NCBI GenBank assembly: GCA_009731375.1
Contig: BJOX01000054.1
Coordinates: 251,699 to 296,132, forward strand
Length of the DNA stretch: 44,434 nt
Reading direction: 5' to 3'
Source: Paulinella micropora
Lineage: Eukaryota; Cercozoa; Imbricatea; Euglyphida
The notes beneath the pieces are model-generated. The model was not told the origin of the DNA and ran no database searches. It saw only the letters and a program-made list of their open reading frames with translations. Shown piece after piece: positions 26,766 through 36,658 of the stretch (positions are counted from its first letter, which is position 1; each line of letters opens with the position of its first letter). Both the position numbers and the translations under genes were made by a program.

Positions 26766-29700
26766 TCACTGCCTTCGTCGTCTGGCGCGGATTTCTTTGC
26801 CTGGTGGAGGACCACCAACAAAAGTCAGATCGAACTTTGACTGTTCGAGAATGTCCCAGATCTTATTAGGGATTCCGCCCAACGATAATTCAAAAGGGAC
26901 ATCAAGCACTCCTCTTGGCAGTGTCTGAATGGTCCACGCAGTGTAATCCTTGTCTCTGGGAGTAATTGTATCATCCCATGTCTCGAGACTTTTTGCGTCT
27001 TTATATACTGGCAGATAATGTCTTGCCTTTGGATCCTCAACCGGGTCCATACTTCTCCAGAACTGGAGTATCGGTTGTACTATCTTTGCGGCTGATGATA
27101 TTTTGAGTGTCCGTGTGACACGCATCTGTCGTGGGACCGCCACGACCCGCATCAAGTATAAGTCTGAGAGAGTGTCATCAGCGACATGTTGTTCCGCTGG
27201 TCTCATCAGATAGAAAACATTTTTCACCCATGCGATGGTTGCTATCGCATCGCCTTCCTTCCATCGCTCATGGACAATCTCAACGTTGCCCGCGTTTGGG
27301 TCAGTGTCCGTCCCCTCCTCCTCCTGGTGGACGTCCTTTGATCTCATCGACCTCATCGCCTTCCTCGGTTGGTCGTTGATAAGATCATTCCGCGCTCTCC
27401 TTAGCTGCGCCTCTGTGATCTTCTCCTTCTTTCCGCTATGCTCTCGCGGAGACTTGGACTGAGTCCCCACCGCGCTTATGCGGTCAGTCTTCTCCTTGCT
27501 GTCCACCTCACTCTCCTCCTTCTCAGCTATCGGTGCCCGATAAGCATCGTCTTGGTCTATGCCAGCCTCCTTGTGGATGGGCGGCACCTCTTTGAAATCA
27601 TCCTTCATCCGTTTTAACGCCTCCTCAACGGATTCATCTTCCAGTAAGAAGGGATCATACTTAATCAGCCTTCTTACATTCACAATTTGCACCTTCCCTC
27701 TACCCCTGATCTTGTAATTCAGAGGTCCCGTCTGTTCCATAATCTGATAAGGTCCTTTCCAGTGAGTGAACAGCTTAGAGCTGACTCCCTTCGGGACTTG
27801 AGGATGGTACAATAGTACAATATCCCCGACCTGGAACTTGATCTGATCCAAGTGCGCTTGTCGCACCCCTTCAGCATCAGTCTTTCGGCGCTCCGCCTCT
27901 CTATGCGCCCTGACTATTTGTTCCGCCTCCATCTTCACTCTAAGTCTCATCCCAAACAACTCATCCGCATCCGCCCAAGTGTCTTTTGGGTGAAGGAGCG
28001 AAGTCGGGATATCAGGCTCACGCCCATATACTAACTGATATGGCGAGATTGAGCTCTTCGAGCCTCCTAACGCCGTAGAGGGTAGACAGTTCATTGCAAA
28101 CGCAAATGATGGTGCTGCCTCGACCCATGCTCTTTGATTCTCCTTCTTCGTGCAATACATCTTTAGCGAGGCTTTGAGGGGTCTGTGTACCCGCTCGATT
28201 TTCCCATTTGCTCGCGGGTTATAGGCAGTAACATATTGCCATTTCATCCCGTAATACTTAGATAGTTTGTCGATGACCTCGTTATTAAAGTCCGAGCCTC
28301 GATCAGAACATATCTTTCTTGGTACTCCGATCTGTGAGATGATCCTATCGATCAGCGCCTCGGCCGTCGTCTTGCCGGTAACGTCTTTGACAGGGATGAT
28401 CCACACATAGTTGGTGGCTCTGTCAATAGCCGTAAGGAGGTATTTGTAACCATCCTTCGATTCTGGGAAAGGTCCCACATGATCAATGTGTATAAACTCA
28501 AACATCCCCGCATGAAGAGGAAATTCGCCAATCAGGCCGAAATTTGCCTTCAGTGGTGTTTTGTTTATCTTGCACGGGATGCATGCATCCACCGCCTGAT
28601 CTATCTCCTCCTTCATCTTCTTCCACCAGAATCGCCTCGCTACGAACATATGAGTTCGTTGTCGACCCGGATGCGCCAAAAGTGGGCAATTGTGGGCTGC
28701 GACAAATATAAATCGTCTCAGACTCTCCGGTACCCAAAGGGTCCATTTGTCCGGCTGTGACGCATAGCGACCGTGAAGGCCCTTGTACCACAGTAGACCA
28801 TCTCTCCATCCCATCTCCTTCATCTGATCTTTGATCGCTTTCGTCATCCGTAGCTCATCCGGGTTCTGATATAACTGTATCAGTTCTTTAAACTCCGGAT
28901 CTTGAGCCTGTTGTTGCCTCCATGCGGTAGGCGAGGCTATATGGATAGTACCATCTTCTAGCCGTACCCCGATTCTTTCCGGGTCATCGTCTAGGTCACT
29001 TCTCCGCTCTTGAGGAGGCTCCGCATAAACTTCCTGCGTCTCCTCTTCCTCTCTTATGTTCGCCTTCGCATTCTCATATACCTCATAGGACCACTCAGCG
29101 TCCTCCTGGGTATGTAGCTCACAACATATCCCGTGATCCGGGCCTTGTGGACTGTACCGTAGACCTGTGCGGTCATATCGGACTCCACTCGCCATCTCCA
29201 TCGCCTCAATGTGGCTGACCTCATACACCTTGTCAGTGGACAAGTCTTCCATCTCCACCGTGGACACCAACGCCGATACTTCTGAGTTAAACTCTAGCCT
29301 AGAGAGGCTATCAGCGACCACATTTCGCTTTCCCGGTAGATGGACCATTGTAAAATCGAAACAAGACAAGAACGCTTGCCACCGCGCCAGCCGTCCCGTC
29401 TGTTCATGATTCATCAACCATAACAGGTTATGATGATCAGTTCTGACAGTAAATTGAGGTCCTCCCCACAAATACTCTCTGAGCCTCTTGAGGGCCCATA
29501 CTACCGCCAACGCCTCTCTTTGCCTTGTGCAATAGTTTCTCTCCGCCGCACACAACTTCCTACTAATAAACATGATTGGGCGTAATTTCTTCTCCTCATC
29601 CTCTTGTTGTAATACAGCCCCAATCGCAAACTTAGATGCGTCTGTATCGACTACGAATTGTTTCGTAAAGTCGGGCATCGTTAACACCAGTCCTCCGTCT

Positions 29701-32579
29701 TTCGGGTCTTTGTAAATGAGATCTTTGAGCGCATGAAACGCTTGCAAAGCCTCTTCGTCCCACTTCTCAAAGTCTCCAAAATCTATCATTTTCTCCACTT
29801 TAGCCCGTGTTGCACCCCAATCGGGTATAAACTGGCTATAGTATTGCGCCATCGCAAGGAATGAGTGCAATTCAGTGCGGTTCTTCGGTATCGGTCGATT
29901 CATAATCTCCTCCCTCTTCTCTTTGGATATCGAGACTCGATTATGGGAGATCTCGTACCCTAAGTATGTCACACTCGTCTTGGCAAGTTGACACTTCTTT
30001 AGATTGCACTTCAGGCCAAAAGCTCCGATGCGCCTGAATATATCGGACAAATGATCGATATGCTCCTCCATTGTGTTAGAGTATACGATAATGTCATCGA
30101 TATAGCAAAATGCATATTCTCCCGCCTTCTGTCCCCGCCTTCTCATAAAGCCACCGTCAGACAAATCATCGTACTGACTGCTCAACATCTTCTGCATCGC
30201 CTTCTGGAAAAGTCCTGGGGCTTGCTTGAGGCCCATCGGAAGCACTTTCCATTGGTATATTTCCATACCCACCACAAACGCCGTCAGCCATCTGGACTTT
30301 TCCTCCAGTGGTATCTGCCAGAAGCCATTCTTAAGGTCAATGACCGAATAGAATTTTGCATTCCGCAGTACTCTCCTTCCTTCTTCTAATGTCGGGAGAG
30401 GATTTCTCTCTTCCTCCAGCACCTTGTTAACACGAGCATAGTTAACTGTCAGGCGCCATTCTCCTCCTGGCTTCGGCACTATTCTCGGTTGTGAGACTAT
30501 TGGAGATGTTGATCTCTCAATAAAGTCCTCATTGAGCAGCTGTCTTGCTAGCTCCTCCGCTATCTTCGCCTCATGTATACTCAAATTCGCCCTTCGTGGT
30601 GCCGGTGACGGCTCCGCACCCGGTATTTTGTAAATAACCGCAGTGAAATCTTCAGGCTTGACACCACCTGCATGTGGAGGGTCAAAAATTTCCTTGTTCG
30701 CCTCTAATTTGGCTTTTAAAAGCTCCTTCTCCTTCTCCGTGCCTACTCCTTCTTCCAATATTTTCCGCGCCGCCTCTTGAAAATCTTCATCAGACATCTG
30801 CTTATGCTGCTTGAGGGGTTCTCTGTCCTCCTCCAAGCCTAAGTCCTCTTCCGAGACATCATCTAGGCCCGTCTTTTCATACGTGACCGTGTCCGGCTCA
30901 TCATCTTTACCGAGCTCCACCAGCATGTCAATGAGTCTCGCGTATTGCAAAGGAGCTTTACGGGTGTAAAAACCATCAAAGCATGTGAATGCTTGCGGTA
31001 TCAATTTCAACTTGTCGAGGTCTCTGAGCTTCCGCTTGTATGCACTGCTCTGCTCACGAGTTCCCATACGACAAGCCACCACTAGCTGTTGCTTGCGAGA
31101 GGGTACCGGTATAGGATGATCAATAAGCCGGTCCCTTATTTCCTGCGCCCATATCGCCTTCTCATTATATGGCAGGATAATAGTATACGGCTTATTATTT
31201 TCGAATAAAGTCCGTAAGCATTTCTTCACTTCAGACAGTGAACGCGGCCACGTGGGCTCGTCACCCCAGAAATCAGTAATAAAACTTTTAATAGTTTCTG
31301 GTGGAGTATCCGGGATTCGCCCCGTTCTCCTTGGTACAAACGCCTCCCTTTTTTCTTCTCCTACTTTCGCATGGAAACAGTATCCGTTAGTAATATGGAC
31401 ATCTGTTCCTACTCCTTCCGCGAATCTCGCCAACGACGGGCTTCTTTGTGCGACACATATAATCTCCTCCTTTCGCTTCTCGATTAAGTCATCAATAGAC
31501 TTTTTGTCCCAATGGCATGTCGGAACTGTGACAGTGCACACTTGGGATTCCCAATTGTCGGTCCAGGACAGTTCATCCGGTCTTACGACATGGGGGTGAA
31601 CGTACACCTCAAGTGCCTCATGTGCGATGGCCATCTTTTTGTGATCCGTCGCTAGACTCAGCTCATAAGCCTCATAAGAGTCAGTAGCGTTGAAGGGATC
31701 AATATCGTTCTCTTCTCCTCTTTTTACTCCATATATCACTCGCCGTGCGGCGCAATCAATCACAGCCCCCATCGTAGCCAATTGGTCATACGATAGTAAT
31801 ATTGACCCGTGGTAACCGGGGACGACATAGAGGTCCATACGGTATACTCGTGCGGATTTCAATTTAAAGGTCAGTGTGATGATTCCCGTGATATCCGTCC
31901 GGCTGCTCACTCCTTTGAGAGTGCCCGTTGACTTTTTCATATTTCCGTCCACCCAGTCCCGGTATCGATTAAAAAACTTCCTGCCGACAATATTAATATT
32001 CGCCATCGTATCATTACCAACTTTTAATATTGTCTTCAATGTTTCACAATAAAGTTCCGTATAACACAGAGCATCGGGCCTGTGTATATTGGCTGCGAGA
32101 ACAAGAACTTTACGTTCCAAATTTTGGAGTCTTGTCTCTAAGTTTTTCAACTCCTCCTTCTTCTCCTCCTGCTTCACCTCATTAACATTTTTATTATTCT
32201 GCGGTACTGGTGCGTTTACTATTTGAGCGACATTGTCTTGTGGTACTTGAGTACACACATTGTCTTTTTGCTCGCCACCCGCCGCGACCGTAGACATTGA
32301 GTCTGTTCGTGGTTGTTTGCTTGGCCGAGGCGATACGTCTGCCATTGGCCTCCTCGCCTCCATCGCAAGTCTCGCCTTCCTATTTGCATCAGTTATCATT
32401 GGTAACCGTGCTGTATGAACGGGTATGAGACTACCTTGGGGCTGCAGTCTCTGTGTACCCACATCTTTGTTTTCACATAGAGGAAGCGTTGGCCCAGTCT
32501 GCACAACAGCATTAGAAAGCACTGTGACTTTAGGGTTAAACTTCACAGTCTTCTCCTTCCTCTCTTCTTCCCCCTCCAG
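26766..32579 (-). CDS. Gypsy pol: protease, RT, RNase H, integrase, C-terminal extension
   Basis: An intact frame of about 1937 codons directly after the gag UGA and in the same frame. The first in-frame codon that could be taken as a start (32546) is GTG and the first ATG is ~50 codons further, so readthrough expression is likely. Numbering from 32546: coiled segment 125-150; retropepsin-like region ~173-275 with NDTMANI at 178 (DTM, not DTG) and LLSYDQLATMGAVID; RT ~650-830 with YIDD 815-818; RNase H ~965-1085 (FVVDTDASKF, REALAVVWAL, RTDHHNL); zinc H2C2 1285-1330; integrase core Asp1355, Asp1415, Glu1451 (35 residues between the last two); GPY/F module near 1593 (HWKGPYQI). About 300 residues follow with no chromodomain recognised. 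Stop TAA-type codon at 26766-26768. Confidence 0.93.
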   Translation of the reverse strand: MEGEEERKEKTVKFNPKVTVLSNAVVQTGPTLPLCENKDVGTQRLQPQGSLIPVHTARLPMITDANRKARLAMEARRPMADVSPRPSKQPRTDSMSTVAAGGEQKDNVCTQVPQDNVAQIVNAPVPQNNKNVNEVKQEEKKEELKNLETRLQNLERKVLVLAANIHRPDALCYTELYCETLKTILKVGNDTMANINIVGRKFFNRYRDWVDGNMKKSTGTLKGVSSRTDITGIITLTFKLKSARVYRMDLYVVPGYHGSILLSYDQLATMGAVIDCAARRVIYGVKRGEENDIDPFNATDSYEAYELSLATDHKKMAIAHEALEVYVHPHVVRPDELSWTDNWESQVCTVTVPTCHWDKKSIDDLIEKRKEEIICVAQRSPSLARFAEGVGTDVHITNGYCFHAKVGEEKREAFVPRRTGRIPDTPPETIKSFITDFWGDEPTWPRSLSEVKKCLRTLFENNKPYTIILPYNEKAIWAQEIRDRLIDHPIPVPSRKQQLVVACRMGTREQSSAYKRKLRDLDKLKLIPQAFTCFDGFYTRKAPLQYARLIDMLVELGKDDEPDTVTYEKTGLDDVSEEDLGLEEDREPLKQHKQMSDEDFQEAARKILEEGVGTEKEKELLKAKLEANKEIFDPPHAGGVKPEDFTAVIYKIPGAEPSPAPRRANLSIHEAKIAEELARQLLNEDFIERSTSPIVSQPRIVPKPGGEWRLTVNYARVNKVLEEERNPLPTLEEGRRVLRNAKFYSVIDLKNGFWQIPLEEKSRWLTAFVVGMEIYQWKVLPMGLKQAPGLFQKAMQKMLSSQYDDLSDGGFMRRRGQKAGEYAFCYIDDIIVYSNTMEEHIDHLSDIFRRIGAFGLKCNLKKCQLAKTSVTYLGYEISHNRVSISKEKREEIMNRPIPKNRTELHSFLAMAQYYSQFIPDWGATRAKVEKMIDFGDFEKWDEEALQAFHALKDLIYKDPKDGGLVLTMPDFTKQFVVDTDASKFAIGAVLQQEDEEKKLRPIMFISRKLCAAERNYCTRQREALAVVWALKRLREYLWGGPQFTVRTDHHNLLWLMNHEQTGRLARWQAFLSCFDFTMVHLPGKRNVVADSLSRLEFNSEVSALVSTVEMEDLSTDKVYEVSHIEAMEMASGVRYDRTGLRYSPQGPDHGICCELHTQEDAEWSYEVYENAKANIREEEETQEVYAEPPQERRSDLDDDPERIGVRLEDGTIHIASPTAWRQQQAQDPEFKELIQLYQNPDELRMTKAIKDQMKEMGWRDGLLWYKGLHGRYASQPDKWTLWVPESLRRFIFVAAHNCPLLAHPGRQRTHMFVARRFWWKKMKEEIDQAVDACIPCKINKTPLKANFGLIGEFPLHAGMFEFIHIDHVGPFPESKDGYKYLLTAIDRATNYVWIIPVKDVTGKTTAEALIDRIISQIGVPRKICSDRGSDFNNEVIDKLSKYYGMKWQYVTAYNPRANGKIERVHRPLKASLKMYCTKKENQRAWVEAAPSFAFAMNCLPSTALGGSKSSISPYQLVYGREPDIPTSLLHPKDTWADADELFGMRLRVKMEAEQIVRAHREAERRKTDAEGVRQAHLDQIKFQVGDIVLLYHPQVPKGVSSKLFTHWKGPYQIMEQTGPLNYKIRGRGKVQIVNVRRLIKYDPFLLEDESVEEALKRMKDDFKEVPPIHKEAGIDQDDAYRAPIAEKEESEVDSKEKTDRISAVGTQSKSPREHSGKKEKITEAQLRRARNDLINDQPRKAMRSMRSKDVHQEEEGTDTDPNAGNVEIVHERWKEGDAIATIAWVKNVFYLMRPAEQHVADDTLSDLYLMRVVAVPRQMRVTRTLKISSAAKIVQPILQFWRSMDPVEDPKARHYLPVYKDAKSLETWDDTITPRDKDYTAWTIQTLPRGVLDVPFELSLGGIPNKIWDILEQSKFDLTFVGGPPPGKEIRARRRRQ

Positions 32580-34714
32580 TCATTCCACCACCTCGAAACG
32601 ATTACCTTGAGTAGTGTCCGGGTAGGATGACGTATCGGTCTCCGAGGCAGTGTTGTAGGCCTGAGCTCGACCGAAATTTGGGTTGGAGCTTGCCCACGAG
32701 CCTCCTCCTCCTCTGGGTGGGGGGGCTGGAGCTCGAACAGCTCTCCCTCCATAAGGGGTATATCCCCGACCTCCTCCTCTTCCTCTCTGAGGGGTTCCCT
32801 GCCACCTCGAGGCTCCTCTCCATGTTCCTCGTCCTCGTCCTCCTCCTCCTCCTCCTCCTCCTCCTCCTGCTCCTGCTCCTCCTTCTCGTCCTCTTTGAGA
32901 GGCCTTTAAGTTCTTTTGTCTCTCCCTTTCCTCCTTCTTCTCCTTCATCCTCTTCATGTAGGTAATGATTGCCTCTCGTAACTCCTCATCATCACACATA
33001 TTGGCATACCAACCTTCGTTCACAGCGGCAATCTGAAGCATATTGAAAAGGCCCGGTTCCTTGCCTTCCGTCCTGCTCAGAAAATTTGCCCTTGCTGTTG
33101 GGTTCTGCCTATCATGATTGAAAGAGCAGTCTCTGTTCTCCATCTGTGCCTTACACTGCAAGCCCGCGAACCACCTCCAACATGCGGTCTTCAGGTCTGG
33201 CTCTCTCTGTCTCTTCCAACCGGCAACTCTGTTTGTGTACGTGGCTTGTGCGCCAACAGGTACACCGCCTGCCTGTGCCGTATGTGCCTCCGTGAGCGAG
33301 TCCATGTTTGAGCATGCACTCATCACTTCTTGAAACAGTGCTGACGGAGCAACGCTTTGAACCGTATTTTCGAACACGTGTGTCTCGAGGAAGTTCTTGG
33401 ACTTCACTGAGCTAAACGTCGAGCATTGTTGTATGAGCTGAGTAAGCTTACTCGGGTTAACTGTGTGTAACGCCGAAAAGAAATAGAGGATGATCGACTT
33501 GCGGCCATAGAATAGCCCATAGGAGGAAACTACCTCCGTAAGGGTCGCCGCCAAGCCAACAGCACTCCTCAAACTCATCGCCACTGTCTCAAAGATTTCA
33601 AATCCTATGAGAGTACCAGTGCAGAGATGCTGGTATCCATGAGATTGAAAATATGAAATGAGTGTGGCCACCGCCAGTTCACACTGAGCGTCTAGGCCTG
33701 TTGCATTGTTTCTCTTAATCTCCTCCTTCTTTCTCAAAAACTTGTACTGTGTCAGATCAAATCCCTCCGAGACTAGAGATTGGTCAAAAACAGTAACAAG
33801 GGCCTCGTATTCCTGCGTTTCGTCGCAAGGAAAAGCCTTCATGCAGGCATTGATCTCTTTGAGCTTGCTCAAAAGCGAAGCATCAGAGTCTTTGTCTGAG
33901 CTCGTCTTGGCATATAGCATGAGACTTGCCACTCCTCCTTTCTTCCCCTTGAAGGCATTTATGATGTTCTGTCTGTCCTTCTTCTCCGTGTTTGTGACCA
34001 CCACCGTAGTTGAGCCCGAGGGTGCAGGGGCTGGTGGGGCAGGAGCTGGTGGGGTCAAATATGTCGGAGGGTGTGTCTTTGCACCACTCACTTTTGCTTT
34101 CATTCTTTCCAGTCTCATCGTCTTCTCGAACTCCTCATTCTCTTTCGCCTTCTTCTTCTCAGATATCACCAGCTTTTGAGCATGAGTGATAAAGGCCACC
34201 AATTCAGAAGCAGATCTGAGAAAATTATATTTCTCCACATATTGGTCAACACCTGCTTTGTTGGCGACCGGTGGTGCGTTACTAAGTGATTTAAGGACAG
34301 AGTGATCCTTGGTAGGAATCCATCTCTTCCATGCCTCCTTGTGCAGTAACGCACCCATCAACAGTCTGATCTTGGTCAGAACTCTGTCGGTCTTCTCTAA
34401 CTCATCAATCACAGGATGAGTTTCTCCTGCTGCCTTAATGCTTTTTTCCATCTCTGCCTTCCCCTCTTCCAAGGCCTTTATTTCCATTGTAAAAAAATGA
34501 AATATGCCACTCGAGTTTTTCGAACCCAGATTGGTCTTCATTTTTGTTACATCGACTGCCTCCTGACCAGTCGCGAGGAATCTGGCCGTTGCTCTTGGGT
34601 TTGTGTACTGGAGGTAACCCTCACATCGTGGGCCGTATGTACGTTCCCAAATCAGGGTTTGAGTGTACACCCCAAAGATAGCATCGAGTAATTCAAGGTG
34701 GGTGTGTGTGTCCA
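32580..34714 (-). CDS. Gypsy gag, main frame with CCCH finger and RGG box
   Basis: About 711 codons continuing gag in the frame open from 34961. The part above ~34714 overlaps the N-terminal frame and is its shadow. Helical capsid-like region with LELLDAIFGVYTQTLI near the start and a Lys/Glu coiled segment around 34130. C-terminal CWRWFAGLQCKAQMENRDC then SFNH gives C-x8-C-x8-C-x3-H (33113-33181), a CCCH-type finger rather than a CCHC knuckle. A long Gly/Arg (RGG-like) tract follows (~32700-32900). Both should bind RNA. It ends at TGA 32580-32582, in frame with pol. Confidence 0.8.
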
Positions 34715-35274
34715 AACTTGATATGCTGTATCTTCTTTCTCTCTTCTGGATCAGAGACCAGTTTGCCGAGGAGCTGTGCTGTGTTTGATAATAGGATATA
34801 GACATCCTTTTTAGCACGACTTTTCTCTCTTCTTTGATCCTGAGGGATCCACACATAGGTATCCTTCTCTCCCCCCATCTTGTTATCAAACTCTTCTTTA
34901 GTGAGGTCATAGTGGTCTTGCACCCACTGTTGTTCCTCCACTGTGATCTCCTCTCCATCACTATGAATCAAGTCGATCATTTTTCGTCCTCCTCCTCCCG
35001 TGTAGGCAGGTGGTAAGGGATTACCATATGCTCCTCCTCCTCCCGTCTCTTCTTGTTCAAATCCTCCTTCATCTTCGTCTCCTCCATATCTTCCTTCATC
35101 ATCCCAGCCCTCTTCTACTCCTCCTCCTACTCCTTCATCTCCTCCTCCTTCATTCAATCCTCCTCCTCCTCCTTCATTCAATCCTCCTCCTCCTCCTCCT
35201 CCTCCTGCTTCTTCTTCTTCTCTTCTTTGATCTGCCTCCGAGAATTCACTCACTTCGGCGGTCTCTGTCGACAT
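34693..35274 (-). CDS. Gypsy gag, N-terminal frame (before +1 shift)
   Basis: ATG at 35274 opens 193 codons: MSTETAEVSEFSEADQ, then Gly/Glu-rich repeats (GGGGGLNEGGG type, residues ~25-75), then an ordered part (IHSDGEEITVEEQQWVQ to KKDVYILLSNTAQLLGKL). It stops at TGA 34693-34695 after codon CCT. Coding sense then continues in the +1 frame (GAA TTA CTC), which is open to 32580. Either a programmed +1 frameshift or a one-base change in the neighbouring CA/C-rich run explains this. Confidence 0.75.
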   Translation of the reverse strand: MSTETAEVSEFSEADQRREEEEAGGGGGGGGLNEGGGGGLNEGGGDEGVGGGVEEGWDDEGRYGGDEDEGGFEQEETGGGGAYGNPLPPAYTGGGGRKMIDLIHSDGEEITVEEQQWVQDHYDLTKEEFDNKMGGEKDTYVWIPQDQRREKSRAKKDVYILLSNTAQLLGKLVSDPEERKKIQHIKFGHTHPP

Positions 35275-36040
35275 GATGTCGTAGTAGTGATCAACAGGAG
35301 GACAGTGTCAGCTCCTATGTTTGGTTTTTGTTCGTTTGTGTTCTGTTCCTCCTTCAGTCGATTGACTAGTGAAGAGAGAAACTAATAGAGAGGGTAGGAT
35401 AAGATTCCCTGTCCTCTATGAAACACTGTTTGTATGTTTGTTTTTGTTTGAGAAAAATAGTCTTTGAGACTTTCTCCGATTTCTTGTTCTCCTTACTCAG
35501 ATTACTTTCTCCTCCTTCTTTTCTATATTGTATCTAGTATGAGGCACTTGGACCTACACACAGATAGTAATAGAGAAGCTAGAAAAGCTCTCCTTGAGAA
35601 GTCGACAGTCGGTCGGATAGGTTCTCAGACCTACCTTTAGAAAACGATCAGAGATTTGCAAAAATACTCTGACGTATGTGTGAGATAATGCAGATAAATG
35701 CACAAACTAGAAGGGTAGAGTGTTGTGCTCCTGTCCCTATGCTTGTTTGTGTTTTGTGTGTGTTCCTTCACTCTTCTGTCCACCTCCTTCTTCTTGGTCT
35801 CTGTGTGAGAACAGCAAGAACGACAGAGAGTTTGTATCTGATGTCTCCTTGTGAGCACACAGATACTGATTGGGCTAGAGGGTACGAGACACCTGCTTGA
35901 GACCAATCAAATTATTTGTTTTGTGAAAGAGTTATGAGGGAGCTGTGTTGGAGTATTTGTTTTCGTCTGACGTCCCCGTGTGAGACAGGTCAGTGAAAAT
36001 TCACTCTGTTGCCTGTGTGGCAAAGCAGAAAGAAATCACC
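35275..36040 (-). other. Gypsy 5' leader
   Basis: About 770 bp of untranslated leader between the primer site and the gag ATG. Minus-strand open frames here (for example 35637-35906) have no recognisable content. Likely carries packaging signals. Confidence 0.6.
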
Positions 36041-36058
36041 CTAGTGATGTGGACTCCA
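36041..36058 (-). other. Candidate gypsy primer-binding site
   Basis: Two bases after the 5' LTR the minus strand reads TGGAGTCCACATCACTAG. TGG start and position fit a tRNA primer site. I cannot assign the tRNA, and the distal half does not look like a standard T-arm complement. Confidence 0.45.
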
Positions 36059-36060
36059 AA

Positions 36061-36301
36061 TGTAATGCCCCCAACGATAGCTCGTAAAAAGTCGGTAATA
36101 CAACCAAACACAGTCCTCAAGAATGAGAATGATGTCTCGTTGTATTAGCTCAGTGAAGCCAAAAAGGAAAACCGGCGGCAACAGACCAGGAATAAAATGG
36201 CATCAGGTCCAATCCGGACAAATAATACTGAAAAACAAGCTGGTGCACCTGTCACCAGGAAAAGGTATTTTTTACCGGCTATCCGGGGGGTGATGCCTAC
36301 A
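36061..36301 (-). repeat. Gypsy 5' LTR, 241 bp
   Basis: Same TG...CA ends as the 3' LTR and 12 bp longer by two short indels. It would contain the promoter for the minus-strand transcript. GATG follows at 36302-36305. Confidence 0.95.
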
Positions 36302-36305
36302 GATG

Positions 36306-36442
36306 ATTGGTGGAATGGAATATGCTGTGATGCTGTAAATATTTTTGGAGACTAATTGCTGGGCAATTGCTTCATAGGACTTGGGAATTGTGCTGGGCAT
36401 GTTTATTTAAAAGGAATTTGAGTGCAGCGGTGGCACCAAAAG
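36306..36442. other. Unique spacer between gypsy and tyrosine-recombinase elements
   Basis: About 137 bp, no ORF. With 25571-25691 it forms the empty gypsy target locus. It contains TTGCTGGGCAATTGC, a small palindrome. Confidence 0.55.
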
Positions 36443-36654
36443 CGTCATTTCACAAATAACCATATCAGACAGAGTGCGCCGTCAGGGAGAATTGATTGAG
36501 TTTACTTGCAGAGTTTCTCTGCGCAAATAAAGAAGAGGGAACTATTGTAACCGCTCGAAAATTTCAAGAATAACGACAATCCTGTCTCCATCAGATTTGC
36601 ATTTTTTGTTTTATGCAAAAGTGCTTTTAGTTTGGGTTTTAGGAAAGGCAAGAA
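36443..36654 (+). repeat. Split direct repeat A1, 212 bp
   Basis: Starts CGTCATTTCACAAATAACC and ends GGAAAGGCAAGAA. Same length as A2 at 42444-42655, with roughly ten scattered differences. The gag-like ATG follows 4 bases later, so A1 probably contains the promoter and leader. Confidence 0.9.
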
Positions 36655-36658
36655 ATCC

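Larger units (their letters stand above)
25696..36301 (-). mobile_element. Full-length Ty3/gypsy LTR retrotransposon (10.6 kb)
   Basis: Two LTRs (25696-25924 and 36061-36301), a 4-bp target duplication GATG at 25692-25695 and 36302-36305, a purine tract beside the 3' LTR, gag (35274 to 32580) and an uninterrupted pol (to 26766), all on the minus strand. Order protease-RT-RNase H-integrase places it in Ty3/gypsy. The LTR pair has no visible substitution, so insertion is recent. It inserted into unique sequence between the GTA array and the tyrosine-recombinase element. Confidence 0.95.

Noticed and set aside
28479-28809. Plus-strand and other-frame ORFs inside the gypsy pol
   Set aside because: Shadows of the 1926-codon pol frame.
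32627-35385. Plus-strand Leu/Ser-rich frames opposite gag
   Set aside because: Antisense of Gly/Glu/Arg-rich gag sequence.
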